Part shown: piece after piece, positions 43,946 to 52,599 of the stretch | Layout of the letters: each line of letters begins with the position of its first letter | Position numbering within the stretch: position 1 is the stretch's first letter | NCBI RefSeq assembly: GCF_003287895.1 | Contig: NZ_CP030280.1 | Location: forward strand, 999,501-1,063,500 | Source of the DNA: Blautia argi | GTDB lineage: Bacteria > Bacillota > Clostridia > Lachnospirales > Lachnospiraceae | Reading direction: 5' to 3' | Length of the DNA: 64,000 bases | The notes under the pieces: generated by a model | Told to the model about the DNA's origin: nothing | Seen by the model: the letters and a program-made list of their open reading frames with translations, nothing else | The model's database searches: none | Position numbers and translations under genes: made by a program

Positions 43946-45076
43946 ATGGGAAAAGATTTAAAAGGCAAAGAACTTGGTGTGGGTATATCACAGGAAAGTA
44001 CAGGATTATACTCCGCAAGATTTGTAGATCGGTTTGGAAAGAGAAAGCATAAACGATTCAAAAAGCTACAAGAGTGTAGAGCTTGGCTTGCAGATGCGAT
44101 TTATGTAGATGAACATAGTGATATTTCAATGCCGTCTGATATGTTGGTGGATCATTGGTTTGATTACTGGATTGGAATAAAGAAGAAAACAGTCCGTCCG
44201 AATACGGTTCGTAATTATACGGAGAGATATATAAGAAATATTAAACCATTGATTGGGAAAATGTCATTATCAGATGTGAAACCTCTACATTGTCAAAAGA
44301 TATTTTATGATATGGCGGATCAAGGCTATCGTACGTCCACGATTTATCAAGCAAGAATTACATTATATAATATGCTTGAATATGCAAAAGAAAATGAAGT
44401 ATTACGAACGAATCCCTGTAAAAGGTCAGTGAAGAGTGATATGGGAAAACCTTCGGAGAAGAAAGTTGCATTAGAAAGAGATGTGCAAAAAATATTTTTG
44501 AGATATGCAGAAGGGCAGAGTTATGAAAATCAGTATCGATTTATTCTACAAACCGGATTGCGAACAGGCGAATTAGTTGGATTGAAATGGGAAGATATTG
44601 ATTTTGAATCTAAAACAATTCAGATTCGCAGGAGTATGGAATACCGTTATAGTGTAAAAGAGTGGCGTATTGGAGAACCAAAGAGTAAATCAGGTTATCG
44701 TACGATACCTTTAACAGAAGAAGCGGTTACTATACTGAATAAACAAAAAGAAAAGAATAAGTGGATTTCAGAAATTTCAAAAGAATGGGAAGAGTTTGTG
44801 TTTCTGTGCAGAAAGGGGACACCAGTTAAGAACAGTACATATGATACGGCATTGTTTAAGATTTGTGACAAAGCACAGATTCCTAGATTTTCAATGCATA
44901 TTTTGAGACATACATTTGCTACCAGATGTATTGAAGCAGGTATGAAGCCCAAAACACTTCAAATGCTACTGGGCCATTCAAATATTGGAATTACCATGAA
45001 CTTATATGTTCATACTACCGAAGAAGAAAAGAAAAAAGAAATTGATTTGGTAGCAGAAGCGCTTATGGCAATATGA
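43946..45076 (+). CDS. int: Tyrosine site-specific integrase
   Basis: 376 residues. An N-terminal arm-binding domain (~1-55, GLYSARFVDRFGKRKHKRFKKLQE) is followed by a SAM-like core-binding domain (~65-150) and a catalytic domain. The catalytic residues are visible: TGLRTGELVGLKW (Arg I), the lysine region KSGYRTIPL, HILRHTFATRC (His-x-x-Arg), GHSNIGITMNLYVHT (His and nucleophile Tyr). It belongs to the Tn916/phage-type group. It ends 81 bases before attR, the usual place, and should recombine the 19-bp ychF repeat. Confidence 0.95.
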   Translation: MGKDLKGKELGVGISQESTGLYSARFVDRFGKRKHKRFKKLQECRAWLADAIYVDEHSDISMPSDMLVDHWFDYWIGIKKKTVRPNTVRNYTERYIRNIKPLIGKMSLSDVKPLHCQKIFYDMADQGYRTSTIYQARITLYNMLEYAKENEVLRTNPCKRSVKSDMGKPSEKKVALERDVQKIFLRYAEGQSYENQYRFILQTGLRTGELVGLKWEDIDFESKTIQIRRSMEYRYSVKEWRIGEPKSKSGYRTIPLTEEAVTILNKQKEKNKWISEISKEWEEFVFLCRKGTPVKNSTYDTALFKICDKAQIPRFSMHILRHTFATRCIEAGMKPKTLQMLLGHSNIGITMNLYVHTTEEEKKKEIDLVAEALMAI

Positions 45077-45097
45077 TGGCCCACTAAATGGCCCACC
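45077..45097 (+). promoter_or_regulatory. Paired integrase arm-type motifs, right end
   Basis: TGGCCCACT (45077-45085) and TGGCCCACC (45089-45097), 12 bases apart, directly after the integrase stop. They repeat the pair at 33350-33370 in the same orientation. Confidence 0.65.
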
Positions 45098-45157
45098 TGT
45101 TAAAGTAAGTATGCTGAAATCCCTTGAAATCTAAGGATTTATAGGAGGAAATAGAAG

Positions 45158-45176
45158 AAATGAAACTAGGTATCGT
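45158..45176 (+). repeat. attR core repeat and ychF start
   Basis: Identical to 33202-33220; the ATG within it starts ychF. The bases before it (ataggaggaaatagaag) belong to the element and provide a strong ribosome site. Confidence 0.9.
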
Positions 45177-46257
45177 AGGACTTCCAAACGTAGGAAAAAG
45201 TACATTATTCAATTCTTTAACAAAGGCAGGGGCAGAATCCGCAAACTACCCCTTCTGTACCATTGACCCCAACGTGGGCATTGTGGCAGTACCGGACGAG
45301 CGGTTAAAGCTTTTAGGCGATTTTTATCAGTCTAAAAAAGTAACGCCTGCGGTAATTGAATTTGTGGATATTGCAGGTCTGGTAAAAGGCGCTTCCAAAG
45401 GAGAGGGACTGGGAAACCAGTTTCTGGCAAATATTCGTGAAGTAGACGCCATTGTCCATGTGGTACGTTGCTTTGAAGATGAAAACGTGGTACATGTAGA
45501 CGGCTGTATTGACCCATTGAGAGATATTGAAACTATTAATCTGGAACTGATTTTCTCCGATTTGGAAATATTGGAAAGACGTATTGCAAAGACAACCAAG
45601 TCTGCCAGAATGGACAAAGAAGCAGCTAAGGAGCTGGAATTTTTGAAGGCTGTGAAAGCGCATTTAGAGGACGGAAAGCCGGCAGCAACATTGGAGCTTG
45701 AGGACGAGGATCAGGAATTATATATGAAGGAATACAATCTTCTCACCTGGAAACCGGTTATCTATGCAGCCAATGTTTCTGAAGATGATCTGGCTGATGA
45801 CGGAGATTCCAATGTTCATGTGCAGAAGGTGAGGGAATATGCAAAGGAAACGGGAAGTGAAGTTTTTGCCCTCTGTGCAGAAATCGAGCAGGAAATTTCC
45901 GAGCTGGAAGAAGACGAAAAGAAAGAATTTCTGGAGGATTTAGGAATTAAACAGTCCGGTCTGGAGAAACTGATAGTAGCAAGCTACCGTCTGCTGGGAC
46001 TGTTAAGCTTCCTGACTGCAGGAGAGGACGAAACAAGAGCCTGGACCATTAAGGTGGGAACCAAGGCACCGCAGGCTGCCGGAAAAATCCACACAGATTT
46101 TGAACGAGGTTTCATTAAGGCAGAAGTGGTAAATTATCAGGACCTTTTGGACTGCGGTTCTTATGCAGGAGCAAGAGAAAAAGGACTTGTCCGCATGGAA
46201 GGAAAAGAATATGTAGTGCAGGACGGAGATGTAATTTTATTCCGATTTAACGTATAA
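45160..46257 (+). CDS. ychF: Redox/ribosome-associated ATPase YchF (Obg-family)
   Basis: 365 residues. It is a P-loop NTPase of the Obg group that prefers ATP and binds ribosomes. Motifs are GIVGLPNVGKSTLFNSLT (G1), DIAGLVKGASKGEGLGNQFL (G3), IYAANVSED (the altered G4 that gives ATP preference) and the C-terminal TGS domain (TIKVGTKAPQAAGKIHTDFERGFIKAEV). The start codon lies inside attR. The coding sequence is complete because the 19-bp repeat re-creates the first six codons, but promoter and ribosome site now come from the mobile element. Confidence 0.97.
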   Translation: MKLGIVGLPNVGKSTLFNSLTKAGAESANYPFCTIDPNVGIVAVPDERLKLLGDFYQSKKVTPAVIEFVDIAGLVKGASKGEGLGNQFLANIREVDAIVHVVRCFEDENVVHVDGCIDPLRDIETINLELIFSDLEILERRIAKTTKSARMDKEAAKELEFLKAVKAHLEDGKPAATLELEDEDQELYMKEYNLLTWKPVIYAANVSEDDLADDGDSNVHVQKVREYAKETGSEVFALCAEIEQEISELEEDEKKEFLEDLGIKQSGLEKLIVASYRLLGLLSFLTAGEDETRAWTIKVGTKAPQAAGKIHTDFERGFIKAEVVNYQDLLDCGSYAGAREKGLVRMEGKEYVVQDGDVILFRFNV

Positions 46258-46277
46258 AGACGTATAAGGAGGGTGCC

Positions 46278-46427
46278 ATGACCCAGAGAGAACTGCAGGA
46301 GAAAATCGAGGAAGCAAGAAAAATCCTCGACAAAGCCATTGAAGATAAAGCAGGCTTTTCCAAAATCCTGGCTATCAGCCAATCCCTGGATACGCTGATT
46401 GAAGAATATATGCAAAAGCAGGCCTGA
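46278..46427 (+). CDS. Spo0E-like aspartyl-phosphate phosphatase
   Basis: 49 residues, ATG 46278 behind aaggagggtg. The Spo0E signature SxxxDxLI is present as SQSLDTLIEEYM at the C-terminus, preceded by an amphipathic helix (TQRELQEKIEEARKILDKAI). Spo0E-family proteins dephosphorylate Spo0A~P and delay sporulation. Size and two-helix plan match the family. It lies 20 bases after ychF and may be read through from it. The window also holds Spo0A-box-like sites (near 61735), so the target pathway is present. Confidence 0.85.
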   Translation: MTQRELQEKIEEARKILDKAIEDKAGFSKILAISQSLDTLIEEYMQKQA

Positions 46428-46528
46428 GCGCTTGAAAGAGCGGACAGAAGAGGTGGAAAATTATGGAAAACGTTGATTTTTCCGGGTTTTTCCCTCTTCT
46501 TTTTTTGAGTAAAAACATATGTTCCCCC

Positions 46529-46604
46529 TTGCGCGTTTCCCATTCTTGGTATAGAATGAACACATAAGTGGTAGAAAGTGGTGATAAGTGGTAGCAAATG
46601 GGTG
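46529..46604 (+). promoter_or_regulatory. dcw promoter with four tandem MraZ boxes
   Basis: The promoter is TTGCGC (46529-46534), 17 bases, TAGAAT (46552-46557). Immediately after it come four 10-bp repeats: taagtggtag, aaagtggtga, taagtggtag and caaatgggtg (46565-46604). MraZ is known to bind direct TGG-rich repeats with 10-bp period at its own promoter, so autoregulation of the cluster is expected. Confidence 0.8.
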
Positions 46605-46686
46605 GCTTGTGGCAGAAGTACCCCGTATGGACCATGGAGGGAGCGAAGGGGAGATTCGCTTCTTCACGAAAGAAGGTGTTGTTCAT

Positions 46687-47118
46687 ATGTTCATGGGAGA
46701 GTACAGTCATACAATTGATGCAAAGGGAAGAATGATTATTCCCTCCAAATTCCGGGAGGAGTTGGGAGAAGTGTTCGTGCTTACCAGAGGTCTTGATGGC
46801 TGTTTGTCTATTTATCCCAATGACGAATGGAAAACCTTTGAAGAAAAGCTGAAAGCTTTACCACTTAATGATAAAAATGCAAGAGCCTTCTTACGTTTCT
46901 TTGTAGCCAGCGCAACCGTATGTGAACTGGACAAGCAGGGGAGAATTCTCGTGCCGGCAACGCTGCGGGAATTTGCAGGTCTGAACAAAGATGTGGTATT
47001 AACTGGAAATCTTACAAGGATAGAGGTCTGGAGTAAGGAAAAATGGTTGGAAAACAGCAATTACGAGGACATGAATGCCATTGCAGAGGGTATGCAGAGT
47101 ATGGGCATTATGATCTGA
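46687..47118 (+). CDS. mraZ: Transcriptional regulator MraZ
   Basis: 143 residues from ATG 46687 ([26 protein letters not shown]). Two SpoVT/AbrB-like halves are visible; the second is [21 protein letters not shown]. Both contain the DxxGR motif of MraZ. The protein forms a ring that binds the tandem boxes upstream and adjusts dcw transcription. The open frame extends upstream to 46588 but only this start matches the family. The first gene of the dcw cluster, it is followed by rsmH after 18 bases. Confidence 0.95.
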   Translation: MFMGEYSHTIDAKGRMIIPSKFREELGEVFVLTRGLDGCLSIYPNDEWKTFEEKLKALPLNDKNARAFLRFFVASATVCELDKQGRILVPATLREFAGLNKDVVLTGNLTRIEVWSKEKWLENSNYEDMNAIAEGMQSMGIMI

Positions 47119-47136
47119 GTATGCTAGGAGAGAAAA

Positions 47137-48078
47137 ATGGAATTTAAACACCAATCCGTATTACTGGAAGAAACAGTTGGGAATTTAAGGGTAAAACCCG
47201 ACGGAATCTATGTTGATGGAACACTGGGAGGCGGCGGACATTCTTATGCGATATGTCAGCAGTTATCTGCCAAGGGGAGCTTGATAGGTATAGATCAAGA
47301 TGAAGCTGCAATAAGAGCTGCGGGAGAGCGGTTACAGGATTTTAAAGATCGGGTAATCATCGTCCGCAGCAATTATTGCAACATGAAAAGAGAACTACAG
47401 AAGATAGGAATCACATCAGTCGATGGGATTGTTTTAGATTTGGGGGTATCTTCCTACCAGCTGGATAACAGCCAGCGAGGCTTTACTTACAGAGAAGATG
47501 TCCCTCTTGACATGCGTATGGATCAGAGAAATCCCCGTACAGCAAAGGATATTGTAAACAACTACAGCGAAAGTGAGCTGTACCGCATTATACGGGATTA
47601 CGGGGAAGACAAATTTGCAAAGAATATTGCAAAGCATATCTGTCTTGCAAGACAGGAAAAGGATATAGAAACAACGGGAGAGCTTACAGAGATTATTAAG
47701 CGGGCTATTCCCATGAAAGTGCGGGCAGTCGGAGGGCACCCGGCAAAGAAAACATTTCAGGCAATCCGGATTGAGTTGAATCAGGAGCTGGACGTGTTGA
47801 AGAATACGCTGGACGATATGATTGACCTTTTGAATGATGAAGGAAGAATCTGCATTATTACCTTCCATTCCCTGGAAGACAGGATTGTAAAGACGATTTT
47901 TAAGAAAAATGAAAATCCATGTACCTGTCCTCCCGGATTTCCAGTATGCGTATGCGGAAACCAGCCGAAGGGAAGAGTGATTACCAGAAAACCCATTCTG
48001 CCAAGCGCAGAGGAGTTGGAATACAACAAGCGTTCAAAGAGCGCCAAGCTGAGGGTGTTTGAAAGAGTGAAGCAGTAG
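47137..48078 (+). CDS. rsmH: 16S rRNA m4C1402 methyltransferase
   Basis: 313 residues. SAM-dependent methylation of C1402 in the ribosomal P site. Motifs are [81 protein letters not shown], and the cysteine pair region [13 protein letters not shown]. The standard second gene of dcw clusters. It is followed directly by the ftsL-like gene. Confidence 0.96.
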   Translation: MEFKHQSVLLEETVGNLRVKPDGIYVDGTLGGGGHSYAICQQLSAKGSLIGIDQDEAAIRAAGERLQDFKDRVIIVRSNYCNMKRELQKIGITSVDGIVLDLGVSSYQLDNSQRGFTYREDVPLDMRMDQRNPRTAKDIVNNYSESELYRIIRDYGEDKFAKNIAKHICLARQEKDIETTGELTEIIKRAIPMKVRAVGGHPAKKTFQAIRIELNQELDVLKNTLDDMIDLLNDEGRICIITFHSLEDRIVKTIFKKNENPCTCPPGFPVCVCGNQPKGRVITRKPILPSAEELEYNKRSKSAKLRVFERVKQ

Positions 48079-48108
48079 TTGGAAAATAACCTGATAAGGG
48101 AGAGTTTC

Positions 48109-48591
48109 ATGGCAAGTACAAGGAACCGAAACAAATACGACAATAGAAAAGTGCAAAAGCGCGGAGCGTATTTTGAAGATGGAAATGCTGCGCGCCGTTT
48201 GGAAGAGGTACCTGGTCGGCCAAAGAAAAAAATGAGCAGGACGGTACAGAAGAACCGGGCTAACAGTACAAGCATGGGGAGAGGCTATATCGTCTTTCTG
48301 ACCTTTATTTGTGCATTGGCAACAGGTGCCTGCGTACATTATATCAAACTGACTGCGGAGTTTACAGCCCAGAGAAGCGCCAAGGCGCAGTTGGAGCTGG
48401 AACTCAATGAATTGAAAGCAGACAACGATGCTTATTACAGTGATGTGGTAAGCGGCATGGATTTGGACAAAATCCGAGATCGCGCCATTGATGAACTGGG
48501 TATGGAATATGTAACTGAAGATCAGATTAAATACTATGTTCCGGGAAATAACAGCTATGTAAGACAATATCAGGATATACCGGAAGAATAA
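48109..48591 (+). CDS. ftsL: FtsL-like cell-division protein
   Basis: 160 residues from ATG 48109 with site gggagag; a TTG at 48079 is less likely. A long basic cytoplasmic tail (~1-58) is followed by one membrane span (YIVFLTFICALATGACVHYI) and an extracellular coiled coil (LELELNELKADNDAYYSDV) ending in a DivIC/FtsL-type tail (IRDRAIDELGMEY). FtsL forms a complex with DivIC and FtsQ/DivIB that activates septal wall synthesis. Sequence is poorly conserved in the family, so assignment rests on topology and position between rsmH and the PBP gene. Confidence 0.82.
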   Translation: MASTRNRNKYDNRKVQKRGAYFEDGNAARRLEEVPGRPKKKMSRTVQKNRANSTSMGRGYIVFLTFICALATGACVHYIKLTAEFTAQRSAKAQLELELNELKADNDAYYSDVVSGMDLDKIRDRAIDELGMEYVTEDQIKYYVPGNNSYVRQYQDIPEE

Positions 48592-48603
48592 GCAGGTGGA
48601 AGA

Positions 48604-50757
48604 TTGAGAAAAGACGAAGCAAAACAGAGAAAACTTACAAAGAAGATGAAACTAAAGCTGGCGGGGGTATTTGCATGTGCTCTGCTGGCTTTAGTCAGTT
48701 TACTGGGAGGAATTACCATTATCAATGCCAAATCCGGGAATAAATATTCCCAGCAGGTATTGTCCCAGTCCCAGCAGCAGTATACCAATACCACAATTCC
48801 CTTTAAGCGGGGAAGCATTACAGATCGAAATGGAACTATACTGGCAAACAGTGTAAAGGTCTATAATCTGGTGTTAGACTGTGTGGAAATCAACCGGAAC
48901 CAGAAGAAATACAAGGATCCGACAAAGGCTGCCCTGGAGGAGTATTTCGGCATTGACCAGGAAACCACGGAGGGTCTGATAACTGGGGAATCGACAAAAG
49001 AGAGCCAGTATCAGATACTGAAAAAAGAAGTGACTATGGAAGAGAAAAAGGCCTTTGAGGCATCTTTGGCAGTCCCGGAGAGCAAGGAAGAAAAGGAGGC
49101 CCTGGGAGAAGCGGAAATTACCAGACGGCAGAGTGTCAAAGGCGTGTACTTTGAAGAAAGCTATAAGAGAATTTATCCTCTGGAGAGTCTTGCCTGTGAT
49201 GTCATCGGGTTTACAGATTCTGCAGACACTGCCACCTGGGGGCTGGAGGGTTATTACAACAGTACCTTAAACGGCAGCAATGGACGAAGATTCGGCTATA
49301 TGGGGGAAAATGGAACCCTGGAGCATACCATTGTAGAAGCAGAAAATGGAAAGAACCTGACAACCACTATAGACGCCACCATTCAGGAAATTGTGGAAAA
49401 ATACATTTCCGCTTTTGACCGTGCCCTGTCTGCAGGCCCAAACAATAAGAAAAACGCTAAGAAAAAGGGGGCCGAGAACATTGCAGTCATTGTAGAAGAC
49501 CCCAACAGCGGAGAGATTCTGGCTATGGCAAGCTCCGGAACCTATGATTTGAACAACCCCAGGGATTTAAGCGGAAGCTATACAGAACTGGAAATTGCCA
49601 ATATGGACGATGAACAGACAAAGGAGGCTCTGTTCTCCATGTGGAAAAATTACTGTATCAGTCAGAATTTTGAACCGGGATCAGTTGTGAAGCCCATTGT
49701 AGTGGCAAGCGCCCTGGAATCCGGAGCAATTACAGAAGAGAGCCGCTTTATGTGTGACGGCGGAGAGAAAATCGGAGAGGATTTTGTCCGCTGCGCTGTT
49801 TATCCGGACAGCCACGGGGCAGAAAGTCTGGGAGAAGTTATTCAGAACTCCTGTAATGACGGTATGATGGCAATCGGAAGAAAAATGGGGGCAAGTCTGT
49901 TTCTGGAATATCAGAATAAATTTAATTTCGGCACCAGAACCGGTATTGATCTGCCAAGTGAGGAAACCGGGCTTTTGTTTTCAGAAGACAATATGTATGA
50001 AATGGAACTGTCTACTTCTGCTTTCGGACAGGGATTTAACTGTACCATGATACAGGAAATTGCAGCCATGTCCGCAGCCATTAACGGCGGAATTTATTAT
50101 CAGCCCCATCTGGTAAAGGAGATTACTGATGAGGACGGAAAGGTGGTAAAAAACATTACGCCTACAATCTTAAAGCAGCCCATATCCCAGGAGGTTTCTG
50201 CTGACGTCAGAGAATATATGGGAATGAGTGTGGAGAGCGGTACCAGTAAATCTTCTAAGGTAAAGGGCTATTCCATGGGTGGTAAAACAGGAACAGCGGA
50301 AAAGCTGAATGAAAAGGAAAAAGGAAATTATCTGGTATCCTTTATCGGCTTTGCGCCTCTGGACAAGCCGGAGGTTGTGGTCTACGCTGTTGTGGATACC
50401 CCAAACGTGGAGGAACAGGCGTCCAGTACTTATCCTCAGTATCTGGCGCAGGCGATTATGTCCGAGGTGCTGCCTTACATGAATATTTATCAGGACGAGC
50501 CTACAGACGAGGAAACCGTACTGTGGGAGGGCTTTTACGGAGTGCCGGAAATGACAGATATTGTAAAGGATGGTGTTTCCAATCCCTACGGAACTATTCT
50601 GGACCAGGGCTTCGGAGATGGGGATCCCCAGGAGGAGCCAAACGATGAAGAAACAGACGGTATTACCAATGAAGATGCAGGCATTGAGGAGGACGATTCC
50701 ACCTACGAAGAAGATGCCTACGGTATGGAAAAACTGGAAGATGATATAAGAAGATAA
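48604..50757 (+). CDS. Class B penicillin-binding protein (FtsI/PBP2-like)
   Basis: 717 residues from a TTG at 48604 (site aggtgga). One N-terminal span (~15-40), a dimerisation domain (FKRGSITDRNGTILA; YKRIYPLESLACDVIGF) and a transpeptidase domain with all three motifs: FEPGSVVKPIV (SxxK), QNSCNDGM (SxN) and GGKTGTAEK (KTG). The C-terminus is a very acidic tail (~660-717) with no PASTA domain. It should be the septal transpeptidase working with FtsW. It is followed 48 bases later by a second class B PBP, so one may be vegetative and the other sporulation-linked (SpoVD-type). Confidence 0.92.
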   Translation: MRKDEAKQRKLTKKMKLKLAGVFACALLALVSLLGGITIINAKSGNKYSQQVLSQSQQQYTNTTIPFKRGSITDRNGTILANSVKVYNLVLDCVEINRNQKKYKDPTKAALEEYFGIDQETTEGLITGESTKESQYQILKKEVTMEEKKAFEASLAVPESKEEKEALGEAEITRRQSVKGVYFEESYKRIYPLESLACDVIGFTDSADTATWGLEGYYNSTLNGSNGRRFGYMGENGTLEHTIVEAENGKNLTTTIDATIQEIVEKYISAFDRALSAGPNNKKNAKKKGAENIAVIVEDPNSGEILAMASSGTYDLNNPRDLSGSYTELEIANMDDEQTKEALFSMWKNYCISQNFEPGSVVKPIVVASALESGAITEESRFMCDGGEKIGEDFVRCAVYPDSHGAESLGEVIQNSCNDGMMAIGRKMGASLFLEYQNKFNFGTRTGIDLPSEETGLLFSEDNMYEMELSTSAFGQGFNCTMIQEIAAMSAAINGGIYYQPHLVKEITDEDGKVVKNITPTILKQPISQEVSADVREYMGMSVESGTSKSSKVKGYSMGGKTGTAEKLNEKEKGNYLVSFIGFAPLDKPEVVVYAVVDTPNVEEQASSTYPQYLAQAIMSEVLPYMNIYQDEPTDEETVLWEGFYGVPEMTDIVKDGVSNPYGTILDQGFGDGDPQEEPNDEETDGITNEDAGIEEDDSTYEEDAYGMEKLEDDIRR

Positions 50758-50820
50758 AGGTTCTAAAAAGCAGAAAACCGGCCATATAGTATAGGGATAA
50801 GCTGTTTGTGGGGCATAGAA

Positions 50821-52539
50821 TTGAGAAAAAACAGAACCTATCATAAAAAGAAAACCGTTGTGGTATTTCTGTGCTGTATGTTGATGCTTCTGGGGCTCAT
50901 GGGCCGCATGGTCTATCTAATGGTAATCCGCTCAGATTATTATGCAAAAAAGGCAGAGCAGCTCCATGAAAGAGAGCGGGATATCAAGGCTGCCAGAGGA
51001 CGGATTTTGGACAGTAAGGGAGAGGTGCTTGCAGACAACAGAGCCGTGTGTACGATTTCTGTGATTCATAGTCAGATAAAAGAACCACAAAAGGTTATCC
51101 GTATGCTGGAAAAGGAACTGGGGCTGCCTTATGAAACTGCCAAAAAGCGGGTGGAAACCGTGTCAGCCATTGAGCGGGTGAAAACCAATGTGGAAAAAAG
51201 CGTTGGGGACAAAATCCGAAGCTACGGTCTTTCCGGTGTAAAGGTAGATGAGGACTTTAAGCGGGACTATCCTTATGAGGAGCTGGCGTCAAAGGTGCTG
51301 GGCTTTACCGGGGGCGATAATCAGGGGATTATAGGGCTAGAGGTTATGTATGAGGACGTGCTGCAAGGCATCAACGGAAAGATTCTCACTACGACAGATG
51401 CCAGAGGCGTGGAGCTGTCTGAGCTGGGAGAACACAGGACAGAGCCGGTGTCGGGATATGATTTGTATTTAAGTCTGGATAAAAATATTCAGATGTATGC
51501 CCAACAGGCAGCAGAAAAGGTTATGGAGGAAAAACAGGCAGAGGCTGTTTCCATTCTCCTTATGAATCCTCAGAACGGAGAAATTTATGCAAATGCCAAT
51601 GTTCCGGAATTTAACTTAAATGAGCCATTTACCCTGAATACAGATACCTCTCAGATGACAGAAAAGGAAAAGCAGGACGCCTGTAACCAGATGTGGAGAA
51701 ACCGGACGATAAATGATACTTATGAGCCGGGCTCTACCTTTAAGATTATTACTATGGCAGCCGGGCTTTCCCAGGGAGTGGTAAGCCGGGAGGATCGTTT
51801 TTCCTGTCCGGGCTTTCGGGTGGTGGAGGATAGAAAGATTCATTGCCATAAAAGGACAGGACACGGGGCGGAGAGTTTTGTGGAAGGAGCCATGAATTCC
51901 TGCAACCCGGTGTTTATTGAGGTAGGGCTGCGTTTGGGCGTGGACAATTATTACCGCTATTTTCAGCAGTTTGGGCTTTTGGAAAAAACAGGTATTGACC
52001 TGCCGGGGGAGGCGGGGACCATTATGCATAAAAAGGAAAATATCGGAGAGGTAGAACTCGCTACCATTTCCTTTGGACAGTCTTTTCAGATTACTCCTAT
52101 ACAGCTTGCTACTACGGTAAGTTCTCTTATTAACGGAGGCAGAAGAATTACGCCGCACTTTGGGGTAAAGGTGACAGATAGGGAGGGTAATCTGGTGAAG
52201 ACACTGAAATATGAGGAGAAGACAGGAATTGTCACAGCGCAGGTATCGCAGGAGGTTCGGTATATTCTGGAGAAGGTGGTATCAGAAGGCTCGGGGAAAA
52301 ATGCTGCTATAGAGGGCAGAACCATTGGGGGAAAGACTGCTACATCCCAGACCCTGCCAAGAAGCGCTAACCGTTACATCTCGTCTTTCCTAGGCTTTAC
52401 CCCAGCCGACAACCCACAGGTGCTGGGAATCTGCGTGATTCACAATCCCCAGGGAATTTATTATGGAGGAACCATTGCCGCGCCTGTGATAAAAGATATC
52501 TTTTTGAATATTCTGCCCTATATGGGGATTGAAGGTTGA
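50821..52539 (+). CDS. Second class B penicillin-binding protein, with KTA in place of KTG
   Basis: About 572 residues from TTG 50821 (LRKNRTYHKKK); a GTG at 50806 is the alternative, and neither has a perfect site. One span (~12-35), a dimerisation domain (AARGRILDSKGEVLADN; FKRDYPYEELASKVLGF) and a transpeptidase domain: YEPGSTFKIIT (SxxK), NSCNPVF (SxN) and GGKTATSQT, where the usual third motif KTG reads KTA. The rest of the fold is complete. It is paired with the preceding PBP and is of SpoVD/FtsI type, without PASTA domains. The KTA change could alter beta-lactam or substrate binding. Confidence 0.9.
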   Translation: MRKNRTYHKKKTVVVFLCCMLMLLGLMGRMVYLMVIRSDYYAKKAEQLHERERDIKAARGRILDSKGEVLADNRAVCTISVIHSQIKEPQKVIRMLEKELGLPYETAKKRVETVSAIERVKTNVEKSVGDKIRSYGLSGVKVDEDFKRDYPYEELASKVLGFTGGDNQGIIGLEVMYEDVLQGINGKILTTTDARGVELSELGEHRTEPVSGYDLYLSLDKNIQMYAQQAAEKVMEEKQAEAVSILLMNPQNGEIYANANVPEFNLNEPFTLNTDTSQMTEKEKQDACNQMWRNRTINDTYEPGSTFKIITMAAGLSQGVVSREDRFSCPGFRVVEDRKIHCHKRTGHGAESFVEGAMNSCNPVFIEVGLRLGVDNYYRYFQQFGLLEKTGIDLPGEAGTIMHKKENIGEVELATISFGQSFQITPIQLATTVSSLINGGRRITPHFGVKVTDREGNLVKTLKYEEKTGIVTAQVSQEVRYILEKVVSEGSGKNAAIEGRTIGGKTATSQTLPRSANRYISSFLGFTPADNPQVLGICVIHNPQGIYYGGTIAAPVIKDIFLNILPYMGIEG

Positions 52540-52599
52540 TAAATGAGGGAAAAAGCATTATACTAGGAAGAGCAAAAATACATAAAAAAGAGGTGTACT

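Larger units (their letters stand above)
33202..45176 (+). mobile_element. Integrative mobilizable element inserted at the ychF start codon
   Basis: The element is flanked by identical 19-bp direct repeats AAATGAAACTAGGTATCGT at 33202-33220 and 45158-45176; the second is the native 5' end of ychF. Inside, next to the right end, are a tyrosine integrase and an excisionase. Further left are a primase-helicase (split by an IS), a MobA/MobL relaxase, a DUF3847-like protein, an SSB and a candidate oriT. No type IV secretion, coupling protein or TraG/VirB4 gene is present, so it should be mobilizable rather than self-transmissible. Cargo: ClbS-like protein, small membrane proteins with an XRE regulator. 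Host flanks are rpe-thiN at the left and ychF-dcw at the right. Confidence 0.9.
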
